DNA from: Catonia carolina
Lineage: Eukaryota; Arthropoda; Insecta; Hemiptera; Achilidae
Direction of reading: 5' to 3'
DNA length: 64,000 nt
Assembly (NCBI GenBank): GCA_035578175.1
Contig: JAQMRL010000010.1
Location: 31,798,784-31,862,783, forward strand
In this document: in pieces, positions 54,185-64,000 of the stretch
Layout of the letters: every line of letters begins with the position of its first letter
How positions within the stretch are numbered: the first letter of the stretch is position 1
The notes under the pieces: generated by a model
Told to the model about the DNA's origin: nothing
Databases searched by the model: none
What the model saw: only the letters and a program-made list of their open reading frames with translations
Program-made: the position numbers and the translations under genes

Positions 54185-55100
54185 AAATAACTTTTTATAT
54201 TTATCATACTTAATTACTGGTTCTTTTATTGAATCTGTTTATTATATAAATATACCTTCAGGTATCATACCTTCAGGTATTCACCTTCAGGTAAAATATT
54301 TATTAATAACTCCATTAATTTTTGTTGTTCTTTTTAACTGAATTTATTTTCAATTCTGTTTATTAATGATATTCTCATGCGTTTGTAAATTTAGTGTAAA
54401 ATAGTAAAAACAAAATAACAGTGTTTCCATGCTGTTTGAAACTAATTGTACTTTTGGGAATAGAAGTATCGTGTACCAACTCTGCAATTTTACATAAAAT
54501 AGGTTCCTTTTTTACGTTTTATTAATAACACATTTTTATTATACTTTGCTTTTTAGAATTCATAATTTTTCATTTTGTCAAATAAGTTGCCAGTTTTATG
54601 TGTTCTTTATTTGTATTTTTTTGCGGTTTTTATTCAGTTATTTTTAAATAAAACAATTTTTATGTAATATTTTTTCTTTGTATTGATATCAGTGGTTAGT
54701 TTTTTTATATGTACTATATATGAATTTCTGTGTTTGTGTTTCTAATTAATGAAAATGGAAAACTGAAGTACTTTGATGTTATGGTTTCATTATTTAAATA
54801 TTGTAATATAGTACCCCAATATGTGTATTTCAATCATTATTTTTGTGCTTTTCAGTTAGTAGTTGAGATTACTCTTTGTTAGTGGTTAGTAATTTTTTCT
54901 TTTCATGTAAACATTTGTTTTCATTATGTAAGTTATTCTTTGAAATATTATTTGTATTGCATTTTATAAATGCTTTTTTGAAATTAAAATTATTCTTTAC
55001 TTTTTTAAAATATTGCAACACCTAAGCTTTTATTCGATCGGAATATGGATAAAATAAATAATTAATAAAATTACTTTAAACTTAACAATTAATTATTTTT
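54185..55100. other. No gene seen
   Basis: Very AT-rich, T-biased; no supported feature. Confidence 0.5.
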
Positions 55101-55372
55101 ACTTTGTCTTGCCTATATGAATATATAGGAAGGACAGTATTGTTTTCATGTTTCATGTCGATTTTTGGAAATCGGGTTTTAACCGGATATACAAGTTTTT
55201 AGGCACCCTCAACCCAAAAACCATATTTTAACGATTGGTCTGTGTGTGTGCGTGCGTGCGTGCGCGCGCGCGCGTGTGTGTGTGTGTGAACAAAATATCT
55301 CAAGAAACTTAAGGTAGGTACCACTAGAATAACCGATACAAACATTTTCATTAAAATCGATAAACCAAAGTA

Positions 55373-56731
55373 ACGGGTGATTCAAAAAGAGCGCCGGTTT
55401 TTAAACGGCTGGTAAATTTTTGTTTATCGGTTGGCAACATTGTTAGACCTCATTTCTATTTCGGAGAACATTCCGATTGACGATTCAGTTGTAGTTTCTC
55501 TTGTTCGCAGTGTAGTACTCTCGCAGTCTGTGTCTAACCATGGAGAAGTTTACTATTGCACAACGAGTGTTAATCGTCAAAACATTTTACCAGAGTGGAG
55601 AGAGTTATGCGGCTACTGTCAGGCGACTTCGCGGTACTCTAGGACGTAATGAAGCACCGAATGAATCAACAGTTCGCAGGCTCATGAAAAAGTTTTTTGA
55701 GACGGGTTCAACAGTCGACCTTAAAAGTTCTGGACGTCGTCGTTCTGGCCGAACTGAGCAGAACGTTGCGTTGGTTCGTGACAGTGTTGCTGTTATCCCA
55801 GCAAAATCAATACGTCGCCGTTCTCAACAATTGGGTTACGATGTTCTTCTGTACGGAGAATTCTTCGGTACGATCTCCAATATCACCCGTATAAAATTCA
55901 GTTGACGCAACATTTGAAAGTGGCAGACCACCAGAAGAGACGGCAGTTTGTTGACTGGGTATTGAGAAAACGGCAGGATGATGACACCTTCGCAAACAAA
56001 ATCATTTTCAGTGATGAGGCGCACTTCCACTTAAACGGTTTTGTTAATAAACAGAACTGCCGTATGTGGGGTTTAGAAAACCCTCGCGTGGTTAATGAAA
56101 GGGACATGTATGCACAGCGAGTTACAGTTTGGTGCGGCTTTTGGTCGGGCGGTGTCATCGGCCCTTACTTTTTTGAAAATCAAGAAGGACAAGCCGTGAC
56201 AGTAAATGGAGACCGATACCGTACGATGATTAGGGAGTTTTTGTGGCGTCATTTGAATGGAATGGACATTGACGAGTTGTGATTTCAGCAGGATGGTGCC
56301 ACCTGTCACGCTGCACGAGAAACAATGTTGTTGCTCCGTGAACGGTTCCAGGATCGCATCATTTCTCGTAATTCCGACCATCAATGGCCACCAAGGTCGT
56401 GTGACTTGACGCCTTGTGACTTTCATCTTTGGGGTCATCTGAAGTCATTGGTGTATGCCAATAAACCCCGAAACATCAATGACTTGAAGGAGGAAATTCG
56501 GCGGATTATCGGGCAAATGGAAGTCGAAACTTGTCGCGCAGTTATATCCAATTTCATGGACAGAGTTGATGCGCGCCAGCGCAGTAGAGGAGGACACATG
56601 CATGTCATCATTTTTCATACATAAAATCGGAAGGTAAGATGAACTTGTTGATGTATTTATTTTCAGTTTTTCAATAAAAGAAATCTCTTAATTTGATATA
56701 TCAAAACCGGCGCTCTTTTTGAATCACCCTA
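55373..56731 (+). mobile_element. DD41D mariner-like element, longest copy (copy 3)
   Basis: 1359 bp, inverted ends ACGGGTGATTCAAAAAGAGC and, from the right, TAGGGTGATTCAAAAAGAGC, flanked by TA (55371-55372, 56732-56733). The two ends differ consistently in their first two bases across copies 2 and 3. It contains one transposase gene with two lesions. Confidence 0.92.
55540..56624 (+). pseudogene. DD41D mariner-like transposase, two lesions (copy 3)
   Basis: Gene of about 361 codons. Helix-turn-helix N-terminal region (MEKFTIAQRVLIVKTFYQSG, then SRRR-type linker), then the DDE domain: FSDEAHFHLNGFVNKQNCRM (first Asp), FQQDGATCH (second), SCDLTPCDFHLWG (third), end GGHMHVIIFHT. 41 residues separate the second and third Asp, the DD41D pattern known from rosa-like elements; assignment to that clade is inference. 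A one-base deletion near 55834 (after SQQLG) and a TGA at 56279-56281 where copy 1 has Trp inactivate it. The three copies in the window carry different defects. Confidence 0.88.
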
Positions 56732-57010
56732 TAGTAGTTTATTTACGTCATTTTCCACTTTTTGCGATTTTCTCAAAAACGGCTCCTACGATTTTATTAA
56801 AAATCGCCTTATTTACTACATTTTTTATGCTCTACAAGATAGAATGTGCCATATCTGCTGAAATTTTTGGGAAAGCTGTTCGTTCGTAGAAAAAATTTTT
56901 TTTTTTTTAAAGATTGCGGTCTTAATATGCATTTTAGAGCAAAATTTGTACAGTCAAAGTTATAGAACATTTAAAAATCTACAAATTTTATTTCAGACAT
57001 TTTTTTTGTA

Positions 57011-57649
57011 AAACGCTTAAACGCTTTTTTTTGTTTCATAAAGATTTTTTGTGTGATTTCAAAATTGATAAAAAATTACAAAAAGTTGAAATAAAATCTA
57101 TTGGAATCTAATCGTTTAGTACGGTACAGCTTTATAGTAGTCTAAACTTTATTTTTTACTTTATTGAGTAAGTACGTTTTCGGTTTCTTATGGGTCAATG
57201 TATTAAATAAATGAGGTTTTGTTTTTATCAACGTTATAGCTTAACATTTTCTGAACACTCATTTTATTTCTTTTCTCTTATATAAAATTTTTCGTCTAAG
57301 TATAAATTTCATGACGTATTTTAGTGATGTATACTATCGTTTCTAAATTGGCCCTTAGGAGGAGCTTTATTACCATTATCCAAAAAGTTTTCAGTCTTCT
57401 AAATGATGCATGAAACCGATTACACTGAAATATTGTATTAGGTACTTTATTTTGTAACGTTTTGTTTTTGTAGCTGATATAACGATCCGTTATATATGAT
57501 CGTTTGACTATTTTGGTGGTTAGATTGGTAATTTATTTGATAGTTAAGCCTTAGATTTCGTGTTCAATAGGTTACTTTTTAACTATTTCGTACAATTTCC
57601 AAAAAAAAATATTTTTTAGTATATAAAATTAGGTTACTATTTTACTACG
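57011..57649. other. No gene seen
   Basis: AT-rich DNA between two R3 segments; no match to R3 or anything else recognised. Confidence 0.45.
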
Positions 57650-58430
57650 TATTTTTTTTAAAAAATCTCCTTATTCACTACATGTTTTATCCTCTACAAG
57701 ATAGGGCAAGTGTTGTGGTTGCTGAAATTCTTGGAAAGCCTGTGCTCTTATAGAAAGAAAATTGTTTTTGCCGTAATTGCGGTTTTAATATGCATTTTAT
57801 GGCAAAATTATATGTAATGGAAGGTGTAGAACATTAAAAGACCTACAACTTTTATTTCACACGTTTTTTTTGTACAGCGCTTTTGTAAGCGGAAATTAAT
57901 GATTTTTGTTTGCTTTTTTCATGAAAATCTTTTAAAAATTTAGATTTTTTAAGATTGCGGCCTTAATATAAATTTTACGACAAACGTGACCATAATAAAA
58001 GTTGTAGTAATTTTAAAAACCTACAACTTTATTTTTAACATTGTTTTTTTTTTTTTGTAAAACGCTTAGTTTATCAGCAAATAGTGATTATCTGTTGTTT
58101 TTTCATCAAAATCGGTAAAAAAAATTTTTTTAAGATTGCGTCCTTAGTGTGCGTTTTATAACAAAAGTGTATATAATCAAAGTTATTGAAAATTAAAAAC
58201 CTAAAATAAAACTTTTATTTTAAGCATTTCTCCGTACAGAGACTAGCTTAGAGGCAATTACTGATTTCTCGTATTTTTAAGTCGAACACAGGTTGATTTC
58301 TTTATTTAGCATCATTCACTCATGATTAAAATTAGGTTATATTTTTCAGTTTACATTGTTTACTCATGATTAAACATAGGCTATATTGTTCATTATCTAC
58401 ATTGGCCAGAGAAAGTCTACACTCATATGA
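57650..58430 (+). repeat. R3 repeat, left end missing, three internal units
   Basis: Begins in the AAAATCTCC/TATTCACTAC block and runs to ACATTGGCCAGAGAAAGTC. Three tandem units of about 180 bp are visible, each opening AAGATTGCGG (or GTAATTGCGG) near 57775, 57950 and 58130, against two in the complete copies. Confidence 0.72.
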
Positions 58431-58489
58431 AGCGTCACGTTAGTTCTCATAAGCTTTTTCATATTATTCATGCCAAAATTTTGTCAAAT

Positions 58490-58703
58490 ATTTTTATCCT
58501 TAATGTGTGTACGTTGCAATGTATTCAATTTGACAACAATAAGCAACCCCATGACCCGATTGAGATGAGGATGATAAACGTATGACTTGTAAATGAGGTG
58601 TAGTCTTGTACAGACTCAGGCCGATAATTTTTGAGAGAGTATGATTAATTCAACCCCAATCATCAAAGTACACCGGTAACTGCTGTCCAGTATTCAAATC
58701 CGT
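58490..58703 (-). repeat. R2 SINE without its tRNA head
   Basis: Reverse R2 tail and body, TTAATGTGTGTACGTTGCAA to ATTCAAATCCG; the tRNA-like head is missing. A second copy of the R3 end (TCTACATTGGCAAGAGAAAG, from 58704 to about 58750) follows directly. Confidence 0.75.
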
Positions 58704-58750
58704 TCTACATTGGCAAGAGAAAGTCCTATGAGTATTTCACGCCAGATTAT

Positions 58751-59639
58751 TTCATTGGATTCAAAAAAATAATGCCCTAAATAATTAATGTAGTTGCGCT
58801 TTTATATGAATATTGTAACAGGAATTTTACTGGGGTCGTTGTGCCGGAAACATTTGTAATTACTAGGTCATAAACTTTATTTGAACTTCCTTGAACGAAA
58901 TAAATTGTTTAAAATTTTTCAACTAAAAAATAAAACTTTCAGAAGTTTATATTTCTTAATAAATAGCTACATATTTTGTGTATGTAAATAGAATTTCCTC
59001 GTTAAGAAATTTATGTGTTACATAAAAAGATAATAATATTTTCTTCTACGATCATTACTGTCTTTACTTTTAATAAGAAAGTTTTCAACTTAAATTGTAT
59101 TTTTATAAAATGAAAATTTTCTTGTGAATTTTACAGGCCAGTGATTTTATATATTATTAAAAGAGTGACTGTTCGTCGATGTTCGTTTTACTCTTATAAT
59201 GAAAATAATAGATTTTCTCCTCCAATGCTTCTTCTATTAAAATGAAGAAAAAGCAAAAAAATAAAACACAACCATCAACGCCTTTAGCTAAATCTAAAGA
59301 AAAAATACAAGAAGAATTTTTGTGACTAGATAGATAAAAGGTGATTTCTTAACTCGAACAAAAAGTATAAATACAAACTGCAGTTGTGTATTTCTCGATC
59401 CCTTCTGGCATGATAAACTCTTCTTGTTTGGCAGCTTCCCTTGAGACAGGTAATTCACACTGTCTTACCCGATTCTCTGTGCTATACTACAATGGTACCT
59501 TTTTCTTTATTTTCTTGTTAACATTTGGTATACAGCTAATAGTTAACTTTGTCGTCTTATTAGTTTCATTTTGTAGTATTCCCTTACGTAATTTATGTGA
59601 TTTAACACCGTTTGTCTTCATACTTTCTCTTTTTCTTAA
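58751..59639. other. No gene seen
   Basis: AT-rich; the frame at 59386-59727 runs into R3 and is hydrophobic by composition only. Confidence 0.45.
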
Positions 59640-60225
59640 TCACCTTATTAACTACATTGTTTATGCTCTACAAGATATGGTAAGCGCCATGTCTGCTGAA
59701 ATTCTTGGGGAAGCTGTACTATCGTAGAAAAAACGGGTTTTTCAAGATTGCAGTCTAAATATGCATTTCAGCACAAAAGTGTATGTAGGTAATAAAAGTT
59801 GTAGAAAATTTTTAAATCGTAACGACTATTATTTCAAACATTTATTTGTATAACGCTTAGTTTAGCGGTAATTAGTGATTTTCTGTTGTTTTTTTCATAA
59901 AAATCTGTAAAAAATCGATTTGTTAAGATTTGAACCGTAGTATCCACTCACGACAAAAATGCATGTAATTAAATTTATAGGAAATTAAAAAATCTAAAAC
60001 TTTTGTTTTAAGAATTTTTCTCTACTGAGCCTAGTTTAGCGACAAAGAGTGGTTTTCCGTATTATTAAGCCAAACTTAGGTTGATTTTAATTTTGCATCA
60101 TTCACTCATGATTTAAATAAGGTTATGTTTATTTAGGGTAGTTTTTTTTATTTATTTCTTATGTTTTATTATTAATGTTAGATTATATTGTTCATTTTTT
60201 GCATTGGCGAGAGAAAGTCACACCC
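59640..60225 (+). repeat. R3 repeat, right-hand two thirds
   Basis: From CACCTTATTAACTACATTGT and TATGCTCTACAAGATATGG to GCATTGGCGAGAGAAAGTCA; left end and microsatellite missing. Confidence 0.75.
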
Positions 60226-60578
60226 AAATGTTTTTAATTTATTGTGGCTAGGTTTATAAAATAATGACATTTTTTTCAAAATTAAACTACTCAGTTTACG
60301 GTTAACACAAGTCGTCGCCGTGAGTCAGCTGTTAAACATCTGATTTCGGAGACGATAGTTCCTGGTTCAAATCCTAGGATGGTTGTTACTTTTTTAGGGA
60401 TATGATTACTAGATATTGGGCTGGTGTACTTCGATGGTTGAGGTTCAATTAACCTTACTCTCGTATGATCAACCTAGGTCTGTACAAGACTATATCTCAT
60501 TTACACGTCATCCTCATCTCATTGGGTCATGGAGTTGTTTATTTTTCTTAAATTGAACAGATTTCAACGTACACATAA

Positions 60579-60828
60579 ATTTTTGTTGTTTAGGTTATCA
60601 GCCGAAAGGCTGGTTTGATCCTGTGGAGGCTTCACAAAGTAATAAGAGGAGTGAAATGGTTTACTTTGCCTTCCTCACTGAGTGGATTACTCTCAGAGGA
60701 GATAACTCTGAATCGTCTTTTAAATCTCTACCTTTTCTGTTCTTAAATACTTCAGTCATATAATTGGTTGACCTGTTGATAAGAAATTGAACTATTTTCT
60801 CTTACCCTGGAACTAGCAGATGGATTGC

Positions 60829-60912
<84 letters not shown>

Positions 60913-60940
60913 GAACTGTAGTACCTGCTTGTTATGGGCA
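60579..60940 (-). repeat. R1 retroposon inserted in an R2 tail
   Basis: Target duplication GTACACATAA at 60569-60578 and 60941-60950. The head part carries an AC expansion (60834-60910), and a central block is deleted. Confidence 0.82.
60834..60910. repeat. (CA)n microsatellite in R1
   Basis: About 38 uninterrupted CA units replacing the AATTTAACACTCC region of R1. Pure, so probably polymorphic. Confidence 0.93.
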
Positions 60941-60980
60941 GTACACATAATTATTAGGGATAATAAAAAATAATAATTTA

Positions 60981-61701
60981 AAAAAATGTTTACCGTAATT
61001 GAAGTAAATTACAAAAATATAAATTACATAATTCGTTTAAAATTTAACCTTAACGCTTTTATGATGCCTCTCTGCTCTAATTATGTTCCTGTTAGAAATA
61101 TTTTTTTTTTTAGTGCACCGTTCAATAGAACTCATATTTCATCGAATAAAAGGTACCCCTTTGGGGTTGTGGAATGAGTGTTACGGTCGTACTGGAAATA
61201 TAATCCATATATCTATCCTCGTATACCACATGGTATGTTTAATGATACCTATTTTTCATGTCACAGATTTATTCTTCCTCTGTGTATGTAGCATTCTGGA
61301 TGGAAATGTTATTTTTGGTTGAAATATTTTTTCTTTTCTTACTTATGTATCGTATTCATTTAAAAAAAATTATATGCCGTATTATACACCTTAAAGAACT
61401 ATGAATCAGTTATTAAACTAATTCAGGATTAATTTATATTTATTTTGAATAAATTTGTAAGCAATATTTGTATGTAATATTCGTATTTGTCAATTTAAAT
61501 CATCATCCTCTACATTTTCATAAATTTAAAACACATAACTTATAAGTGGTTTGGTTTTTTTATTATTTTTTAACTAAGATTTTCATTTTTACATACAATA
61601 ATTGGTTTAATATAGTAATTTTCTAATTGCATGTAGGCTATATACATGTTTACAATAGGTTTTAGTCTTATCCTATCATATAAAGCATTGAAAATTTAGT
61701 C
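60981..61701. other. No gene seen
   Basis: AT-rich; the frames at 60986-61322 show no domain. Confidence 0.45.
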
Positions 61702-62023
61702 AATAAGGTGATTTTCATAAAGAACGAGCCATTTTTGAGAAAATCGCAAAAAAGTGAAAATTTCACGAATAAACTACTATTGCGGTTGACCAATTTTGAT
61801 GAAAATGTTCGTGTTAGGTCCTGTAGTGGTACCTAACTTAAGTTTCAACTTTGTACGGTATTCCTTTCTTGAGATATTTTGTTCACACACAGACCTCTTG
61901 CTGAAAATATAATTTTTTTATATATTTCAGGGAGCTCAAATACGTTTATCTATATCCAATTAAAACTCGATTTCAAAAAATCGACATGAAAACAATATAT
62001 TCATGTAGGGCAACAGAAAGTAA
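61702..62023 (-). repeat. R3 repeat, left-hand part only
   Basis: Reverse R3 head: GAGAAAATCGCAAAAAAGTG, GGTTGACCAATTTTGATGAA, ATCGACATGAAAACAATATA and GGGCAACAGAAAGT. The microsatellite has collapsed to a few AC units. Confidence 0.72.
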
Positions 62024-62136
62024 AAATATTATTAAAGTAATAGTTACATAATTTAAAGATAAACTACAATGCACATTCATGAAGCGTCACGTTAGTTCTC
62101 ATCAGTTTCTTTACGTCATGCATGCCCCATTTTATG

Positions 62137-62470
62137 ATATTTTTATCTCTATGTGTGTACGTTACAATGTATTTAATTTAATAACCATAAACAAACCCAT
62201 CCCCAAATGAGATGAAGATGATATTATGTATTATGATGTGTAAATCAGGTTTAGTCTTGTACAGCCTCAGGCCGACCATTCCTGAGAGAGTACGATTAAT
62301 TCAACCCCAGAACCATAAAAGTACAGCGGTAACCAATGTCTAGTGTTCAAATTCGTATAAAAGTAATTATTTTTACCAGGATTCGAACCACGGAACCTTC
62401 ATCTCCAGAATCAGTTGCGGAACAACTGAATTGCAGTGACAACTATACATACTGGACTCACCCGGTGGGT
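62137..62470 (-). repeat. R2 tRNA-derived SINE
   Basis: Reverse R2, complete with head (CACCCGGTGGGTTA on the plus side). It shares about 90 bp of outer flank (ATGAAGCGTCACGTTAGTTC) with the copy at 58490-58703. Confidence 0.82.
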
Positions 62471-62500
62471 TACTTTTTGTCAAATTAATCAGCACATTTG

Positions 62501-62835
62501 ATCACTGGGTTGATGTAGAGGTAAAGTCGTCGCCGCGAGTCAGCTGTTTAACAGCTGATTTTTGGAAACAAAGGTTCCTGGTTCAAATCCTAGTAAAGCT
62601 AGTCTTTTTTACAGATTTAAATACTAGACAGTGGTTATCGGTGTACTTACTTTTATGGTTGAGGTTCTATTAACCAAACTTTCTCAGGAATGGTCAGCCT
62701 GAGTCTGTACAAGAATACACCTCATTTCTTATTAATTACACGTCATACATATAATCCTGATCTAATTGGGTCATGGGGTTGCTTATTGTTTCTAAATTGA
62801 ACAGATTGCAACGTAAACACATTACGGTAAAAAAA
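62501..62835 (+). repeat. R2 tRNA-derived SINE
   Basis: Forward R2, GGTTGATGTAGAGGTAAAGT and GGTTCAAATCC boxes. Only 30 bases from the reverse copy, head to head. TCAGCACATTTG precedes it (62489-62500). Confidence 0.83.
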
Positions 62836-62994
62836 TATATAATTAATTATTTATTTAGTTTCCTACGTTGAGGCGATGCAACTCCTCGACAACTGAAACT
62901 TCAAGATAAGACTAAAGCATTAGAAAACCTTCCACTTGGTTTGATTTAGAAAATAATATTATATGTATAATATATAAATGTAACACATTAGGGT

Positions 62995-63276
62995 AAAAAA
63001 ATCAGCTGATTCTTGGAAACGAAGGATCTTGTTCAAAATTTAGTAAATGTAGTTACTTTTATACGAATTTGAATATTAGGCAGTGGTTAATGGTGTATTT
63101 TGATGGTTAAGATTCAATTAACCATACTCTCTCAGGAATGGTCGGCCTGGGTCTGTACAAAACTTCACCTCGTTTACACGTCATACACATCCTCATCGTA
63201 TTGCATCATGGGGTTACTTATTTTTCTGAATTGAACAGATTGTAACATACACACACACGTTAGGTATCGAAAAAAT
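62995..63276 (+). repeat. R2 SINE, head truncated, second unit of a compound insertion
   Basis: Starts at AAAAAAATCAGCTGATTCTT. It ends just before a second TCAGCACATTTG (63277-63288), the same 12 bases that precede the 62501 copy. Confidence 0.78.
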
Positions 63277-63288
63277 TCAGCACATTTG

Positions 63289-64000
63289 TAGTTGCTAGTT
63301 CTAAAGTACTTCACCAAAGCATTTTGTAAAAATATTTAATTTATAATAAGTACTATATCATTAAAAATATAATTATATTTAATGCGTTGTAATAATAAAT
63401 ATTTAAAAAAATTGTAATATAATGTAAGAAATATCCAGAAGAAAGACTTGAGAATTTATTGCAGTGCAATTTTAATTATAATTGCTACTAATAATAAATT
63501 ACAGATAAATAAAATTTATCTAGTTTTCTACGGTTATTAATCGTTACACGAAATAAAATTCTATTAAATTTTCTTACATCGTGTTTTCTTCACCGATGTG
63601 AAAATATAACTATAATTTGTTTTCAATTCTGTGGAGTTAAAATTTTTGTACCAACACTATTGTTAACAATGATAAATGAGAATAAACTGTGTAAAATATT
63701 ATCTAATTCTTTTTCTCTTATTTACGGTTGTACTTCTGTATCTGCTCAACTCACTTATGTTTAACCTTTTTCTGTTTTCTTATTTTAATAACAATTTTTT
63801 ATCTCTATTTTTGCAGTAATTGTTTATTTACGGAGTTTATGATGATTAAAATTGAGTTGTCTAATCTCGTATAAAAAATTATTGTCGGTATTTGAAAATG
63901 TATGATATCAAAACATATAGTAGATATTTTGGTTCTTTTTAAAGTTTCTAAAATAAATAATGACGGACATAGAAAGTATTTTATTTTTGTTATAGACTGT
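63289..64000. other. No gene seen
   Basis: AT-rich to the window end; nothing supported. Confidence 0.5.

Larger units (their letters stand above)
55101..57010 (+). repeat. R3 repeat split by mariner copy 3
   Basis: R3 runs from ACTTTGTCTTGCC (55101) to 55372 and resumes at 56732. The insertion interrupts the conserved ATCGGTCAACCGGAAGTAGT block. The microsatellite at 55241-55288 is (TG)n(CGTG)n(CG)n(TG)n. After 57010 the R3 match fades. Confidence 0.75.
60315..60980 (+). repeat. R2 SINE, 5'-truncated, split by R1
   Basis: Starts at GTCGTCGCCGTGAGTCAGCT; box A is lost, box B GGTTCAAATCC kept. The tail is interrupted at 60579-60940 by R1 and resumes with ACACATAATTATTAGGGATA. Confidence 0.8.

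Noticed and set aside
55807..56438. Four minus-strand frames opposite the transposase
   Set aside because: Antisense shadows of the mariner gene; the same shadows occur in copies 1 and 2.
59386..59727. 113-residue hydrophobic frame
   Set aside because: Composition-driven in T-rich DNA; its last third is R3 sequence.
60834..60910. CRISPR-like regular repeat
   Set aside because: A simple dinucleotide run; no spaced repeat-spacer pattern occurs anywhere in the window.

Overview
The window looks like a gene-poor stretch of a large, AT-rich arthropod nuclear genome, most plausibly an insect (Hemiptera is a guess from the transposon mix). I found no convincing host protein-coding gene, real tRNA gene or rRNA gene. 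Almost everything recognisable is a transposable element or its remains. The only long intact reading frames belong to one Jockey-type non-LTR retrotransposon at 16193-20682 (minus strand). It has both ORFs, a 39-base poly(A) tail and a perfect 12-bp target-site duplication, so it looks recent.

Repeat names used below. R1: a retroposon of about 390 bp that ends in (AAC)n and has 10-15 bp target duplications. R2: a 331-bp tRNA-derived SINE. R3: a repeat of about 950 bp with 13-bp inverted ends, internal tandem units and an embedded (TG)n tract. R4: a tandem satellite with a CTTCCGG hairpin. R5: a GC-rich solo LTR (636-663 bp). R6: tRNA-headed SINEs with a shared tail.

Layout. 1-12 kb: R4, R2, a dead LINE 3' end, R1 copies (one with R6 inside, one with a hAT MITE inside) and one R3. 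12-21 kb: a Jockey fragment, a second dead LINE 3' end, then the intact Jockey element. 21-34 kb: R1 copies, an LTR fragment, an R4 array, R3 copies (one between 220-bp direct repeats) and a TTAA-flanked MITE. 34-37.6 kb: Jockey and LINE pieces, a solo LTR and a second TTAA MITE. 37.8-47.6 kb: an internally deleted DD41D mariner, an inverted pair of R2 SINEs, a Helitron remnant, a DD34D mariner tail, and a three-level nest (R2 containing a TA MITE containing a mariner). 48.3-49.6 kb: a mitochondrial ND5 insertion (NUMT) and a second solo LTR. 50.6-64 kb: mostly R3, R2 and R6, the longest mariner copy, and a second inverted R2 pair.

The genes do not form a host pathway. The Jockey ORF1 (RNA-binding, zinc knuckles) and ORF2 (endonuclease plus reverse transcriptase) would act together in target-primed reverse transcription. 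The DD41D mariners are all broken here and would depend on a transposase made elsewhere. Nesting gives relative ages: R6 and hAT entered R1; R1 and the TA MITE entered R2; the mariner entered the TA MITE and R3. No clearly new biological system was found; the most unusual items are the R3 family, the direct repeats around one R3 copy, and the inverted SINE pairs.
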